64,000 nucleotides of DNA from Simiduia sp. 21SJ11W-1 (GCF_024138675.1 NZ_CP090959.1:372001-436000); one strand, 5' to 3'. Shown: positions 33,656 to 42,865, numbered from the stretch's first letter. The notes: a model not told the origin generated them from the letters alone. Translations and numbers: made by a program.

Positions 33656-36376
33656 GTGACGATAAATGCAAAGCCCTCGGTGCTTTCACTTTGTATTGCG
33701 ATGGCTGTTGCTGGTGTTCCAGCTGCAATGGCACAGCAAGCGCAAGACGATGCTTTACTGGTAGAAGAAATTACGGTCACGGGTATCCGTGGCAGCTTGC
33801 AGTCAAGCGTGGATGCCAAGCGTGATAACAGCGCGATTGTGGATGCCATCAGCGCCGAAGACATCAGCAAGTTCCCCGATAAAAACGTAGCCGAATCACT
33901 CTCGCGTATAACCGGCGTATCGGTAACCCGCGATTTCGGTGAGGGTGAAAAAATTGCAGTGCGCGGTACCGACCCAAGCCAGAACCGTGTGTTGCTTAAC
34001 GGTGCGTCAGTAACTTCGGTTGACTGGTTTACGCTGTACCGATCCACGCGTGCATTTAACTACTCCATCCTGCCTTCGAACGTTGTATCTTCGCTTGAGG
34101 TGTACAAATCCCCCAAAGCAGACATTCAAGAAGGCTCCCTTGGCGGTACTGTTTACCTGAAAACCCGTCGCCCGCTGGATCTGAAAGCAAACACCCTTTC
34201 ATTGAAAGCCGAAGGCCAGTACTCGGATATTTCCGGTGAAACAGATCCCCTGTTGAGCGGCCTGTACTCCTGGAAAAACGATGATGAAACCTTTGGCGCC
34301 TTGTTGAGCTTAACCAGCCAAGAGCGCACCGTAACCCGTGTTGGCCGCGAAACCCTGGGCTACGACCGTGTTGAAGTGCCTGGCGTAGCCGGCGATGCCG
34401 AAGACGGTAAAGTATGGTTTCCAAAAACCGTAAACCACGCGATCTTCACTCAAGACCGAAAGCGTGAAACGGCCTTGGCCTCTGTTCAGTGGCGTCCAAC
34501 CGAAACTTTTGAAACCACACTGAACGTGTTGAACACCTCGCTTGATGCCAACAACCAGAACTACTCTTACCTGGCCACCTTCAATGATGGCGGCAACCGC
34601 ATGTTTGATGCAGACAGCGCCGTAGTTGAAGGCGGCGGTGTAGTTGCCGGCCAAACGCTGCCCACAGCAGGTGGTGCGGGCCCCGAAGCGCACACCCAGT
34701 GGTTTGGGCGTGATTCTTCAATGGAAACCAATTCCTACGATTTGAGCTTTAGCCTGAATGAAGATGGCTACGCCTTGAGTGGCCGCGTAGGTCATAGCGA
34801 ATCGGACGGTGGTACGCCACGTCAGCGTTACATGTTGATGCGCAACTTCATGGATCGCGTAACCTTCGATAAAGACCTGAACCTTGGTCTGTACATTGAT
34901 GGCGATCGCCAGGAATCTGTAGCAGAGCGCAATCAGCGCAGCCTTGCTTGGTTCAATGAAATCGGCACCGAATACGACGACACCGAAACCTACGGCGGCC
35001 TGGATTTCGAGCTGCTTTTGGAAGGTGATGTATTTACCAGCGTAAAAGCCGGTTTGCTGGTGCGCGATCGCACCAAGGGCCAAGAGCAGTTCCTGACTTC
35101 TTTCCATTGGTGGCGTGATGATCAGCGCAACCCGGATGGCAGCATCAAAGATGGCGAAGCGCGCTGGTTCACTGAGTGGAACGGTGATCAAACAACTTTG
35201 GGCGGCTTGGCCGGTGGCGATAGCGTAGATGGCTACCCTTTGTTTGACCTGGGTGAAGCCTACCGTCGTTATGATCCGGTTGCTCCTTTTACGGGCGCTC
35301 GCGTGCCGGTGTTGGCGCAAACCTGGGAAATCAAAGAAGACATCACCGCCGCCTATGCTATGGCTGAGTTTGATGTGAGCTCACAGATTTCCGGTGATGT
35401 GGGTGTGCGCGTTGTGCAAACCAACCTCACTTCCAGCGGCTACACCTGGCAGAATGGCGATGATGTATTCGTAGCCGGCCAGCTGGTAGGTGGTTACGAT
35501 GTAACCTTGGGTAATGCCGATGCCAACTACAACCTGCAGTGGGATTCAATCGATCACGACTACGTGAACGTATTGCCAAACCTGAACCTGAGCTACAACC
35601 TGAATGACGACACACGTGTACGTTTCTCGGCCAGCAAAACCATGGCCCGTCAAACGTTTAACGACATCGCCTATCAGGAAAGCTACTCAACGCTGACAGG
35701 TGCCGGTACCCGTGGTAACCCCGAGCTGGACCCAACCTTGGCCAACCAGTTCGACCTGGCTTACGAGTGGTACTTTGCAGAAGGCTCTTATGTTGCTGCA
35801 ACTTACTTCTTCAAAGATATCAGCAATAACCTGACCGCGGTGCAAACCACCGAGCAGCGTTATGATCCACAAACTGATCAAGACATTGATGTCGTGTTCA
35901 CCCAGTTGGAAAACGGTGCCGGTGCTAAAGTGCATGGCCTGGAACTGAGCTATCAGCAAATGTTCGGCGACTTTGGTGTGGTAACCAACTACACCTATAC
36001 CGATGCCGACAGTGATGAAGATCGCGATCCGCTGAACAAGCCGGGCTCTGGCGTGGTGATGGGTAACTCCAAGCACATGTTCAATATCTCGCCGTTTTAT
36101 GAAAACGACGTGTTCAGTGCGCGCCTGTCGTACAGCTACCGTTCAGAGTACCTGGACAACGTACATTTCTACGGTAACGAATACTGGACAGATGAGTACG
36201 GTCAGTTCGATTTCTCAGCAACCTATGCGTTTAACGATGAAATCACACTCAACTTTGAAGGTGTAAACCTTACCGGTGAGAAGATTCGTCAATACCACAT
36301 TGAGAAAGCGCAGTTGGCTTCACTCTACGAAAACGACACTCGCTTCGTATTGGGTATTACTTACCAGTTAGACTAA
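33656..36376 (+). CDS. TonB-dependent receptor, Caulobacter-type (TIGR01782-like)
   Basis: Outer-membrane importer of 906 aa, likely for oligosaccharides. Signal peptide (LCIAMAVAGVPAAMAQ), TonB-box-like EEITVTGIRGSLQSSVDAKR, and the plug sequence SAEDISKFPDKNVAESLSRI characteristic of this glycan-linked group; the barrel ends FVLGITYQLD. The GTG start at 33656 has GGAG 8 nt upstream. An ATG at 33651 in another frame gives only two codons (ATGCCGTGA) and overlaps it. The operator-like palindrome upstream ties the gene to the GntR-controlled importer 7 kb away. A terminator follows at 36387. Confidence 0.93.
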   Translation: MTINAKPSVLSLCIAMAVAGVPAAMAQQAQDDALLVEEITVTGIRGSLQSSVDAKRDNSAIVDAISAEDISKFPDKNVAESLSRITGVSVTRDFGEGEKIAVRGTDPSQNRVLLNGASVTSVDWFTLYRSTRAFNYSILPSNVVSSLEVYKSPKADIQEGSLGGTVYLKTRRPLDLKANTLSLKAEGQYSDISGETDPLLSGLYSWKNDDETFGALLSLTSQERTVTRVGRETLGYDRVEVPGVAGDAEDGKVWFPKTVNHAIFTQDRKRETALASVQWRPTETFETTLNVLNTSLDANNQNYSYLATFNDGGNRMFDADSAVVEGGGVVAGQTLPTAGGAGPEAHTQWFGRDSSMETNSYDLSFSLNEDGYALSGRVGHSESDGGTPRQRYMLMRNFMDRVTFDKDLNLGLYIDGDRQESVAERNQRSLAWFNEIGTEYDDTETYGGLDFELLLEGDVFTSVKAGLLVRDRTKGQEQFLTSFHWWRDDQRNPDGSIKDGEARWFTEWNGDQTTLGGLAGGDSVDGYPLFDLGEAYRRYDPVAPFTGARVPVLAQTWEIKEDITAAYAMAEFDVSSQISGDVGVRVVQTNLTSSGYTWQNGDDVFVAGQLVGGYDVTLGNADANYNLQWDSIDHDYVNVLPNLNLSYNLNDDTRVRFSASKTMARQTFNDIAYQESYSTLTGAGTRGNPELDPTLANQFDLAYEWYFAEGSYVAATYFFKDISNNLTAVQTTEQRYDPQTDQDIDVVFTQLENGAGAKVHGLELSYQQMFGDFGVVTNYTYTDADSDEDRDPLNKPGSGVVMGNSKHMFNISPFYENDVFSARLSYSYRSEYLDNVHFYGNEYWTDEYGQFDFSATYAFNDEITLNFEGVNLTGEKIRQYHIEKAQLASLYENDTRFVLGITYQLD

Positions 36377-36386
36377 ATGTCCCCTT

Positions 36387-36414
36387 GGAGGCCGCGATGC
36401 GTGCCTCCTTTTTT
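36387..36414 (+). terminator. Intrinsic terminator after TBDR
   Basis: GGAGGC / GCCTCC stem with a 10-nt loop followed by TTTTTT. A second, looser hairpin (TGCCGGA 36424-36430 with TCCGGCA 36461-36467, then seven T residues) lies between it and the next start. Confidence 0.85.
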
Positions 36415-36486
36415 ATTCCCTCCTGCCGGAAGGATTGGCGCTCGTAGAGTTTCGATCTTCTCCGGCATTTTTTTGGGCCGAATTTT

Positions 36487-37377
36487 ATGCATGCAAGTGA
36501 TGTAAATGCCAGCCGGATTTATCTGGAAAATGATGCGCTGTCGGTGACTGTCAATTGCCGGGGGGCAGAGCTTGCCAGCCTGATTTGCAAGTCTACTGGC
36601 CGGCAATTGCTATGGCAGGGTGATGCTTCGATTTGGCGTGGCCAGGCACCTGTGTTGTTCCCCGTTGTTGGGCGGCTGCGTGAACAGGGTTTTGAGTATG
36701 AGGGTAGATTTTACCCTATGCCCATTCACGGTTTTGCCAGCAGCGCCTGTTTTAAGGTGCAAATCCTTACACCTGAATGTGTGACCTTGCGCTTGGAAGA
36801 CAGCCCGGCCACGCGTAGCGGTTACCCCTTTCCCTTTTGCTTGGATGTCAGCTTTAGCTTGCAGGGTAGCAAGTTGGCGGTGGATTACCGGGTGGTAAAC
36901 ACCGGCCTTGGGGATATGTACTTTTCCTTGGGGTCGCACCCTGCTTTTGCCCTGCCGGAATGGGCAGATTCGCATTGGCCGGTGGCGCTCGAGTTTGAAA
37001 AAGAAGAGCTGCCGCGTTGCTTTCGTATTCGAAATAGCCTTTTGGGGCAGGCTGAGCCCTCGCCATTTGTTGGCCGCAGGTTGCCCATTACACCGGCGAC
37101 ATTTGCAGAAGATGCACTTATTTTTCGCAACATTAATTCACAGCGCTTGTGGCTTTGGGTGGGTGATGATCGCCAGCTTGAATTTGACACAGGTGGTGCG
37201 CCCCACTTGGGTGTGTGGGCAAAGCCCGGCGCGCCTTACGTATGCATTGAGCCATGGCTAACCACCGATGACGGGCCGGATGCCCCGCTCGATATTACAA
37301 AAAAGCCGGGCTTTATCGCCTTGGCCCCCCAGTCTGATTACCACTTGGGTTATGCCATTTCAGTAAAAGATCACTAG
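36487..37377 (+). CDS. Aldose 1-epimerase-like protein
   Basis: Galactose-mutarotase-fold protein of 296 aa, probably interconverting anomers of a sugar or binding a sugar phosphate. Segments typical of the LacX/YeaD-like group are APVLFPVVGRLREQ, YPMPIHGFA, SLGSHPAFALPEW and CIEPWLTTDDG; the conserved His residues (IHGF, SHPAF) and the C-terminal Glu (CIEPW) are present. No signal peptide, so cytoplasmic. The ribosome site is weak. It follows the TBDR after two hairpins and may be expressed separately. Confidence 0.87.
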   Translation: MHASDVNASRIYLENDALSVTVNCRGAELASLICKSTGRQLLWQGDASIWRGQAPVLFPVVGRLREQGFEYEGRFYPMPIHGFASSACFKVQILTPECVTLRLEDSPATRSGYPFPFCLDVSFSLQGSKLAVDYRVVNTGLGDMYFSLGSHPAFALPEWADSHWPVALEFEKEELPRCFRIRNSLLGQAEPSPFVGRRLPITPATFAEDALIFRNINSQRLWLWVGDDRQLEFDTGGAPHLGVWAKPGAPYVCIEPWLTTDDGPDAPLDITKKPGFIALAPQSDYHLGYAISVKDH

Positions 37378-37416
37378 TACACACTAACCACAGCAACAAT
37401 AATAACGGAGCAAAAA

Positions 37417-38970
37417 ATGAAGAAAATATTTCTGATAATCGGCCTCATGGCCTGCCATATGCTGGCGTTGGCTGATCCAACCACGCGCGATGCAGACGCC
37501 ATTCTTGCCAATCAAACCCCGGTGTATGTGAATTACAATTGCAGCAGTTTGTCGTTTGATGTGCCGCCACTGATTGTGGAAGGCACCACCTTTGTGGAAG
37601 TAAATGGCTTGTTCACAGCCATGGGTATTGCGCTGCAATGGGACGGCGCTGCACAAAAGGTGACAGGTACGCGTAATGGCACTGTTATCGAATTATGGAT
37701 AGGCAGTACCACTGCCAAGGTTAACGGCAGCACGGTGACGTTATCTGCAGCGCCGTTTATTGCCACACCTTACAATCGCACTATGGTGCCTGTGGCATTT
37801 ATTGCACAGGCAACGGGCGCCCATGTTGCATGGGAGAATACCCGTCGCACGGTGATTGTGAGCGATGCCCCCTGCACCAGCGCGAGCGACTGGCAAACCG
37901 GTGCGCTCAATGGCGACATTGTTGACCCGACACTGCTAGAGCCACTCGCCATAGAAATTGATACACGCAAAATCTGGAAGAGTAACAATCCGGAAACCGT
38001 TGAGGGCGACGGCTGGTTAATGCAGAGTGGCCGCGTAGACGCCCTGCGGGGCGGCAGTGCCTACCCGCTGTCTGGTTGCTTTGATGTGTACCTGTTTCAC
38101 ATTAATAAATCAGGCTCCACCAAATATGTGCACCTACTGGCTTCCAACCCCAATGGCACCAGTGTAACCATCACCGGCCGGGGCTCTATGTACAACAACA
38201 GCGAGAAGCCGCTTGTAGGTGCCGGCGGCGGCTTGAACTATCAGGTTGTGTATGACTTCCTGTTCAACACGCCACGTACCACGTTCAATACCAGCATTGC
38301 CCCTTCAACAGCAAAAGAGTTGGTGAAAATCCCGCTTTCCAGCATGATTGATGGCCGCTACGAAATTTGTGCAAGTAAAGGTGTCTACCTGTATACGGTA
38401 GCTACCAGTAACGGCAGCGCGAACGATGCAGTAAACCTGTCGCAAAGCAATCCGGCGCCCGGATTCATCGCTCAGCCAGACGTAGATAAATTTGGCCGTG
38501 AAGCAGGTGTGTATCAAGGCTCGGGCGTACAAGCCGTTCAGGTAATTGATTTGCCTGTGGGGCAGGGGCATATTGGGTTCAATTTCAATACAACCAATAA
38601 GATTTATACTTACCTGCAAGATCAGACATCCGGTGCGGTAATGCATTTGGGTGACTCCTCTGATCGCACCCACGGCAACTACGGTCATCGCTACCAGGTA
38701 ACTTTGCATGTGAAAAACACCCAGTCTTTTGCGCGCACTGTGTCCTTCAGCTTTGCCTCCAACCTTACCGGCAGCGGGCCATCGTTTACCTGGAACAGCC
38801 CTGCCAAGCTCAACGGCAGCTTAAAAAATATCTACGTGACGCCACAAAATCCTGCCCAGTTTTTAAATAGCTATTCTGTGCCGGCCCAGGGCTCGCGTAG
38901 CATTACGCTGGATTTGTATGTGCCGGGATTAATCACTACCAATCAGCAGTTGATATTGGAAGTAAATTAA
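37417..38970 (+). CDS. Secreted stalk-domain protein of unknown function
   Basis: 517-aa exported protein. After a signal peptide (FLIIGLMACHMLALA), residues about 30-150 resemble the copper amine oxidase N-terminal (stalk) domain: TFVEVNGLFTAMGIALQWD and RTMVPVAFIAQATGAHVAW are its typical repeats, common in Firmicutes surface proteins and rarer in Gram-negatives. The rest (about 155-517) was not recognised; it is rich in Asn, Ser, Thr and beta-type sequence and ends in a likely beta-sandwich (PAQGSRSITLDLYVPG). No enzyme motif is evident. Start ATG has AACGGAG 8 nt upstream, 39 bp after the epimerase gene, so the two may form an operon. Glycan binding is a guess from context. Confidence 0.75.
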   Translation: MKKIFLIIGLMACHMLALADPTTRDADAILANQTPVYVNYNCSSLSFDVPPLIVEGTTFVEVNGLFTAMGIALQWDGAAQKVTGTRNGTVIELWIGSTTAKVNGSTVTLSAAPFIATPYNRTMVPVAFIAQATGAHVAWENTRRTVIVSDAPCTSASDWQTGALNGDIVDPTLLEPLAIEIDTRKIWKSNNPETVEGDGWLMQSGRVDALRGGSAYPLSGCFDVYLFHINKSGSTKYVHLLASNPNGTSVTITGRGSMYNNSEKPLVGAGGGLNYQVVYDFLFNTPRTTFNTSIAPSTAKELVKIPLSSMIDGRYEICASKGVYLYTVATSNGSANDAVNLSQSNPAPGFIAQPDVDKFGREAGVYQGSGVQAVQVIDLPVGQGHIGFNFNTTNKIYTYLQDQTSGAVMHLGDSSDRTHGNYGHRYQVTLHVKNTQSFARTVSFSFASNLTGSGPSFTWNSPAKLNGSLKNIYVTPQNPAQFLNSYSVPAQGSRSITLDLYVPGLITTNQQLILEVN

Positions 38971-38985
38971 CCTGCTTCAGAATTG

Positions 38986-39016
38986 AAAAAGCCCGGCGAT
39001 GCCGGGCTTTTCTTTT
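38986..39016. terminator. Bidirectional terminator between convergent genes
   Basis: AAAAAGCCCGGC-GAT-GCCGGGCTTTT; A-run on the left and T-run on the right serve both the stalk-domain gene (+) and nanE (-). Confidence 0.93.
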
Positions 39017-39033
39017 ACTTTAAAGTTTGGGTG

Positions 39034-39756
39034 CTAGGCGGTAACTTCCAGCCCTGCCTTGCCACGTTTCGCGGCATCGGCAAACCATTGTGTGACAACT
39101 TCCGTGCGCGTTATCGCTGTGCCTACTGTAACAGCCCATGCGCCAAGTTTGCGCGCTTTGGCACAGGTAACCGGTGAGTTAAAGCGGCCTTCAGCCATAA
39201 CCCTTGGAAAGCGCTCGGCCATTGCCTGCAATAAAGAGAAGTCTGGCTCATCGGGAATGGGGCCGCCGGTATAGCCCGAAAGCGTGGTGCCCACAATGTC
39301 GGCACCGGCGTTGCTGGCGAGTTCTGCATCTGCCAAGGTGCTGCAATCTGCCATGGCGATTTTTCCAGCGCTGCGAATCAGCTGAATTAACTCTTCAACC
39401 GGCTCCGGGCGCGCGCGTTGGGTGGCGTCTACTGCAATGACGTCTGCACCGGCGTTGGCCAGTGCAATAACATCTTCATTCAGCGGCGTAATGCGCACGG
39501 GTGAATCATCAAGATCGCGTTTAACGATGCCGATGATAAATGCATCGGGCAGTGCCGCGCGTACTTTTGCAAGGCGCTGGGCGCCTTCAATGCGCAGGCC
39601 ATCTGCACCGCCATCGAGCGCCGCTTGTGCAAAGCGTACCACTATATCGTCGTGATCCATTGGGCCGTTATCAACTGGCTGGCAAGAAACAATCAAACCG
39701 GTTGTCATGCGCGCATCCAGCGCTTCTAGAGTGGTAGTGTTTGCGTCAGACATCAT
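39034..39756 (-). CDS. nanE: N-acetylmannosamine-6-phosphate 2-epimerase
   Basis: TIM-barrel epimerase (240 aa) that converts ManNAc-6-phosphate to GlcNAc-6-phosphate in the cytoplasm. NanE motifs: LIVSCQPVDNGPMDH, GADGLRIEG, IIGIVKRDLDDSPVRITP (catalytic Lys), DVIAVDAT, MADCSTLAD and GTTLSGYTGG. It starts in ATGATG overlapping the TGA of the GntR gene (4 nt), so the two are translationally coupled. Two starts one codon apart are possible (39756 or 39753). No nagA or nagB is in the window, so GlcNAc-6-P must be processed by genes elsewhere. Confidence 0.94.
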   Translation of the reverse strand: MMSDANTTTLEALDARMTTGLIVSCQPVDNGPMDHDDIVVRFAQAALDGGADGLRIEGAQRLAKVRAALPDAFIIGIVKRDLDDSPVRITPLNEDVIALANAGADVIAVDATQRARPEPVEELIQLIRSAGKIAMADCSTLADAELASNAGADIVGTTLSGYTGGPIPDEPDFSLLQAMAERFPRVMAEGRFNSPVTCAKARKLGAWAVTVGTAITRTEVVTQWFADAAKRGKAGLEVTA

Positions 39757-40487
39757 TCGTATACCGTGGCAAGGCGTGTGCCGTTGCGTTGTACCAAAAC
39801 GTTAAAGCGGTAGCGATCAGCGCGGTACAAACTTTTCGCAAGCTCAATGATCCGGCCCTGTTCATCGTACACGGTACGCTCGGCGAGCAGGGCAGGGCTA
39901 AAGGTGGGTATTTGCAGCAGCTCGGCTTCTTCTTCGTTTACAACGGTGGCGCTGATTTGTTGTTTCGCTTGATCTACCACTATGTCGTACTGGCGATACA
40001 AAATTTCATACAGCGAGCCTGTGCGCAGCTGCTGAATTTCAAGTTCGGGAAAAATGGCCTTGGGCAGGTAAACCCGCTCAATGGCAACCGGGCAATCGTC
40101 GGCCAGGCGCAGGCGGCGCACCAAAAACAATTCCGAGCCGGGGGCCAGGTTCATCTTGTTGGAGATTTTAACGTCTGCCTTAATGACCTCGTTAAACAGC
40201 AGCTGGTTAGTGGGCTTAAGCCCCAGTTGTTGCATCTCTTCACTGAACGACATCAGCTTTAGCTGGTTGGCCAAGGGTTTGGCCAGCACGAAAATTCCTG
40301 CGCCTTGGCGAATTTCGATCCGGCCGATTTCCTCTAGGTGCTTAAGCGCGCGCCGCAAAGTGTCGCGCGATACCTGGGTCAGCTCGGCCAAATCCCGCTC
40401 ACCCGGCAGGCGTGCGCCGGGGGGTAGCTCATCAATGAGCGCCAGAAGTTGTTGGTGCAATCGCTGCTGCTTGCGTGTCATCGCCAT
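39753..40487 (-). CDS. GntR/HutC-family transcriptional regulator
   Basis: Repressor of 244 aa with an N-terminal winged helix (LPGERDLAELTQVSRDTLRRAL, about residues 25-65) and a C-terminal UTRA effector domain (SELFLVRRLRLADDCPVAIERVY). HutC-type proteins often sense an amino sugar phosphate such as GlcNAc-6-P. It is co-transcribed with nanE and divergent from the sugar ABC operon; the ATACCA-AA-TGGTTT palindrome between them is the likely operator. Confidence 0.92.
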   Translation of the reverse strand: MAMTRKQQRLHQQLLALIDELPPGARLPGERDLAELTQVSRDTLRRALKHLEEIGRIEIRQGAGIFVLAKPLANQLKLMSFSEEMQQLGLKPTNQLLFNEVIKADVKISNKMNLAPGSELFLVRRLRLADDCPVAIERVYLPKAIFPELEIQQLRTGSLYEILYRQYDIVVDQAKQQISATVVNEEEAELLQIPTFSPALLAERTVYDEQGRIIELAKSLYRADRYRFNVLVQRNGTRLATVYE

Positions 40488-40567
40488 TGGCAGTCCCTTA
40501 CTGTATGGAATAAACGACCAAAGTAACCTCGCTGGTGGGTTTAGCTGGCCGAATTTTTTCTAATAAT

Positions 40568-40581
40568 ATACCAAATGGTTT
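40568..40581. promoter_or_regulatory. Candidate GntR operator upstream of ABC operon
   Basis: ATACCAAATGGTTT, matching the palindrome at 33542-33555 in 12 of 14 positions with both TACCA/TGGT half-sites kept. It sits 54 bp before the binding-protein start and 80 bp before the divergent GntR start, in position for control and autoregulation. Confidence 0.6.
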
Positions 40582-40635
40582 GATTTGGGAAATTTTCTTC
40601 GTTAAAGTCGTACCATCGTTTTCGAGGGAGTTGCC

Positions 40636-41931
40636 ATGAAGTTTCGCCTGGGTTTAGGGTGCGTTGTGCTGTGTTTGGTCGGCTGGGCGGGCCTCGCGCA
40701 GGCTGCCGGCAATAAGGTGCAGATTCAGTTCTGGACAATGCAGCTGTCGCCCTTTCACGACGACTATGTGCAGGCCGTAATTCGTGAATTTGAGCAGGAA
40801 AATCCTGAAATTTCCGTCAAATGGGTTGATGTGCCCTGGAAGGAAATGGAAAAGAAAATGCTGGCCTCTGTGGCGGCCGGTACCGCGCCGGATGTGGTGA
40901 ATTTAAACCCCCAATTTGCCGCCAAACTTGCTGAATTCGGCGCTTTGGCCGATCCCGAGCAGTATTTAACGCAGGCCGAAGTGGCCGCTTATTTGCCGAA
41001 TATCTGGCGTGCTAACCGCTTTCAGGGCCAGGCGTTTGCGTTGCCTTGGTATCTTTCTACCACCATTACCATCTACAACCGTGCGCTGTTGGATGAGGCC
41101 TATGTATCCGTGCCGGAGAGCTTTGCGGAGCTTTTGACTGTTTCGCAAAAAGTGCGCGAAAAAACAGGTAAATATGCGTATTTCCCGGCTATGGATGGCA
41201 GCCGTCCGCTGGAAAATATGGTGGCCATGGGCGTGCCCTTGTTGTCTGAAAATGGTGCAGCCGTCGGCTTTAACAATGCCCGCGGTGAAGCGTTTTTTCA
41301 GTTCTATCGCGATCTCTACCAGCAGGGGTTAATCCCCAAAAACGTGCTTACCGAAGGCCACCACAAGGCTGTGGATCTGTTTCAATCCGGCGAGGTGGCC
41401 CTCATTACCACCGGCATGCAATTTTTGCAGTCGATAAAAACCAACGCGCCGGGCCTGTATGCACAGGTTGGCGTAGCGCCGCAGTTAAAGGCGCCGGAAA
41501 GCCTGGCCAATGTGGCGGTTATGAATGTGGCTGTGCCAGCAATTTCCAAGCACAAGGTGGCGGCCTTTCGCTTTGCGCGCTTTGTTACCAATCATGAGAA
41601 CCAAATGGCCTTGGCGCGCCGCATTCCACTGCTGCCCTCTACCGTTGAAAGCTATAGCGACCCATTCTTCGCTATGCCCGAAAACCCAAGTTTGGTAGAT
41701 CAGGCCCGTGCGATTTCAGCCCGCCAAGTGTTGGCCGGTGGGGTGTTAGTGCCACCGCTGCCAAAGTACAGCAAGCTCAAAACCAGTTTTGTATACAACC
41801 TGCAGTCGGCCATGGTGGGCAAGCGCCCGGTGGCCGAGGCACTGGCCGATACCGCGCGTACCTGGACGCTATTTTTAGCGCCCAAGCGGCCAGCCGATAC
41901 AACGGCACTGGAGGCAATAAGTGGCCAGTGA
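40636..41931 (+). CDS. Sugar ABC transporter substrate-binding protein
   Basis: Periplasmic solute-binding protein (family 1, maltose-type; 431 aa). Signal peptide (CVVLCLVGWAGLAQAAG), then QIQFWTMQLSPFHDDYVQAV and the conserved TAPDVVNLNP and hinge regions. No lipobox: the cleavage site is Ala-type. The ligand is not predictable, but permeases, ATPase, an alpha-mannosidase and amino-sugar genes follow. Start ATG has GAGGGAG 6 nt upstream. It overlaps the ROK kinase gene by 11 nt. Confidence 0.94.
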   Translation: MKFRLGLGCVVLCLVGWAGLAQAAGNKVQIQFWTMQLSPFHDDYVQAVIREFEQENPEISVKWVDVPWKEMEKKMLASVAAGTAPDVVNLNPQFAAKLAEFGALADPEQYLTQAEVAAYLPNIWRANRFQGQAFALPWYLSTTITIYNRALLDEAYVSVPESFAELLTVSQKVREKTGKYAYFPAMDGSRPLENMVAMGVPLLSENGAAVGFNNARGEAFFQFYRDLYQQGLIPKNVLTEGHHKAVDLFQSGEVALITTGMQFLQSIKTNAPGLYAQVGVAPQLKAPESLANVAVMNVAVPAISKHKVAAFRFARFVTNHENQMALARRIPLLPSTVESYSDPFFAMPENPSLVDQARAISARQVLAGGVLVPPLPKYSKLKTSFVYNLQSAMVGKRPVAEALADTARTWTLFLAPKRPADTTALEAISGQ

Positions 41932-42865
41932 TCGCATGTTTATTGCAGCCGACATTGGCGGCACAAAAATTCGCGCAGGCGTGTTCGATGCGAATTTAAC
42001 CCTGTTGCAAAGTGTGCAACGGCCAAGCAACGCAACCAGTGGGCGCGAGGCGCTACTGGTGGCTTTGGCCGCGGCCATTGATGCCGTTATCGAGCCCTTC
42101 GCAAACAAAAATTTTGCCGGCATTGGCATTTCAACGGCCGGTGTGGTGAACGCAAAAACCGGTGATATAGAAGACGCCACAGAGGCCATTCCCGGCTGGC
42201 GAAACACGCGCCTTGGTGGCCTGTTGGCTGCCCGTTACAAGGTGCCGGTGGTAGTGGAGAACGATGTAAAAGCCGCATTGCTGGGCGAGCTGCACGCAGC
42301 CCCCGCGCTTTGCGCCGGGCGGGTTGTCATGCTCACGCTCGGCACCGGGCTTGGCGGCGCGTTAGCCGAGCGCGGGCAAATTGTTGCAGGTGCACGCCAT
42401 CTGGCCGGTCACTTTGGGCGCATGCCCATGCCGAACCCTTGGCACTTCGGCCAGTGGCTCACCCTTGAGGCGCTGGTGTCTGGCACGGGGCTTGCGCGGG
42501 TGGCCAATGAATCGGCCGTGGGCGATGTGCGTGAAACTTTCGCCAATGGCCACGCCGTACTTGATGCCGTGCAGGCAGGCAATACACAGGCGGCACGCGG
42601 GCTGAATCTTTTTTGTGATTATCTGGCCATGGCACTGCAGCAAATCGGCTGGTCTTTGGATCCGGATCATATTGTCTTGGGCGGCGGCCTCACCGAGGCG
42701 CGCTCACTTTGGTGGCATTTACTTGAAGCGCGGCTGGCCGAGGCCGGCCAGCCCTTGCCAGTTGTTGCTGCCACTTTAAATAACGATGCCGGCATGGTGG
42801 GTGCGGCCACGTTAATTCGTGATCGCCTTAACGCGCCGCAAAAGGATGCTCACGATGTTAAGTAA
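41921..42865 (+). CDS. ROK-family sugar kinase lacking the zinc cysteines
   Basis: Cytoplasmic ATP-dependent sugar kinase of 314 aa. The ATP phosphate loop is DIGGTKIRAGVF, the catalytic Asp is D116 in ENDVKAALLGE, and LTLGTGLGGAL is the second phosphate motif. The ROK zinc site normally has His then CxCGxxGC; here GHFG keeps the histidine (H164), but the three cysteine positions align with W174, F176 and T181 in PNPWHFGQWLTLEAL. The zinc site is therefore probably absent. Next to nanE it may be a ManNAc kinase (NanK role); a hexokinase role is also possible. The GTG start at 41921 has GGAGG 7 nt upstream; an ATG at 41936 is an alternative. Confidence 0.88.
   Translation: MASDRMFIAADIGGTKIRAGVFDANLTLLQSVQRPSNATSGREALLVALAAAIDAVIEPFANKNFAGIGISTAGVVNAKTGDIEDATEAIPGWRNTRLGGLLAARYKVPVVVENDVKAALLGELHAAPALCAGRVVMLTLGTGLGGALAERGQIVAGARHLAGHFGRMPMPNPWHFGQWLTLEALVSGTGLARVANESAVGDVRETFANGHAVLDAVQAGNTQAARGLNLFCDYLAMALQQIGWSLDPDHIVLGGGLTEARSLWWHLLEARLAEAGQPLPVVAATLNNDAGMVGAATLIRDRLNAPQKDAHDVK

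Noticed and set aside
33651-33659. ATGCCGTGA minimal frame overlapping the GTG start of the receptor
   Set aside because: Two codons only; probably chance, though an effect on initiation cannot be excluded.
34718-35320. Minus-strand open frame of 200 codons inside the third TBDR
   Set aside because: Shadow frame of a receptor with intact plug and barrel.
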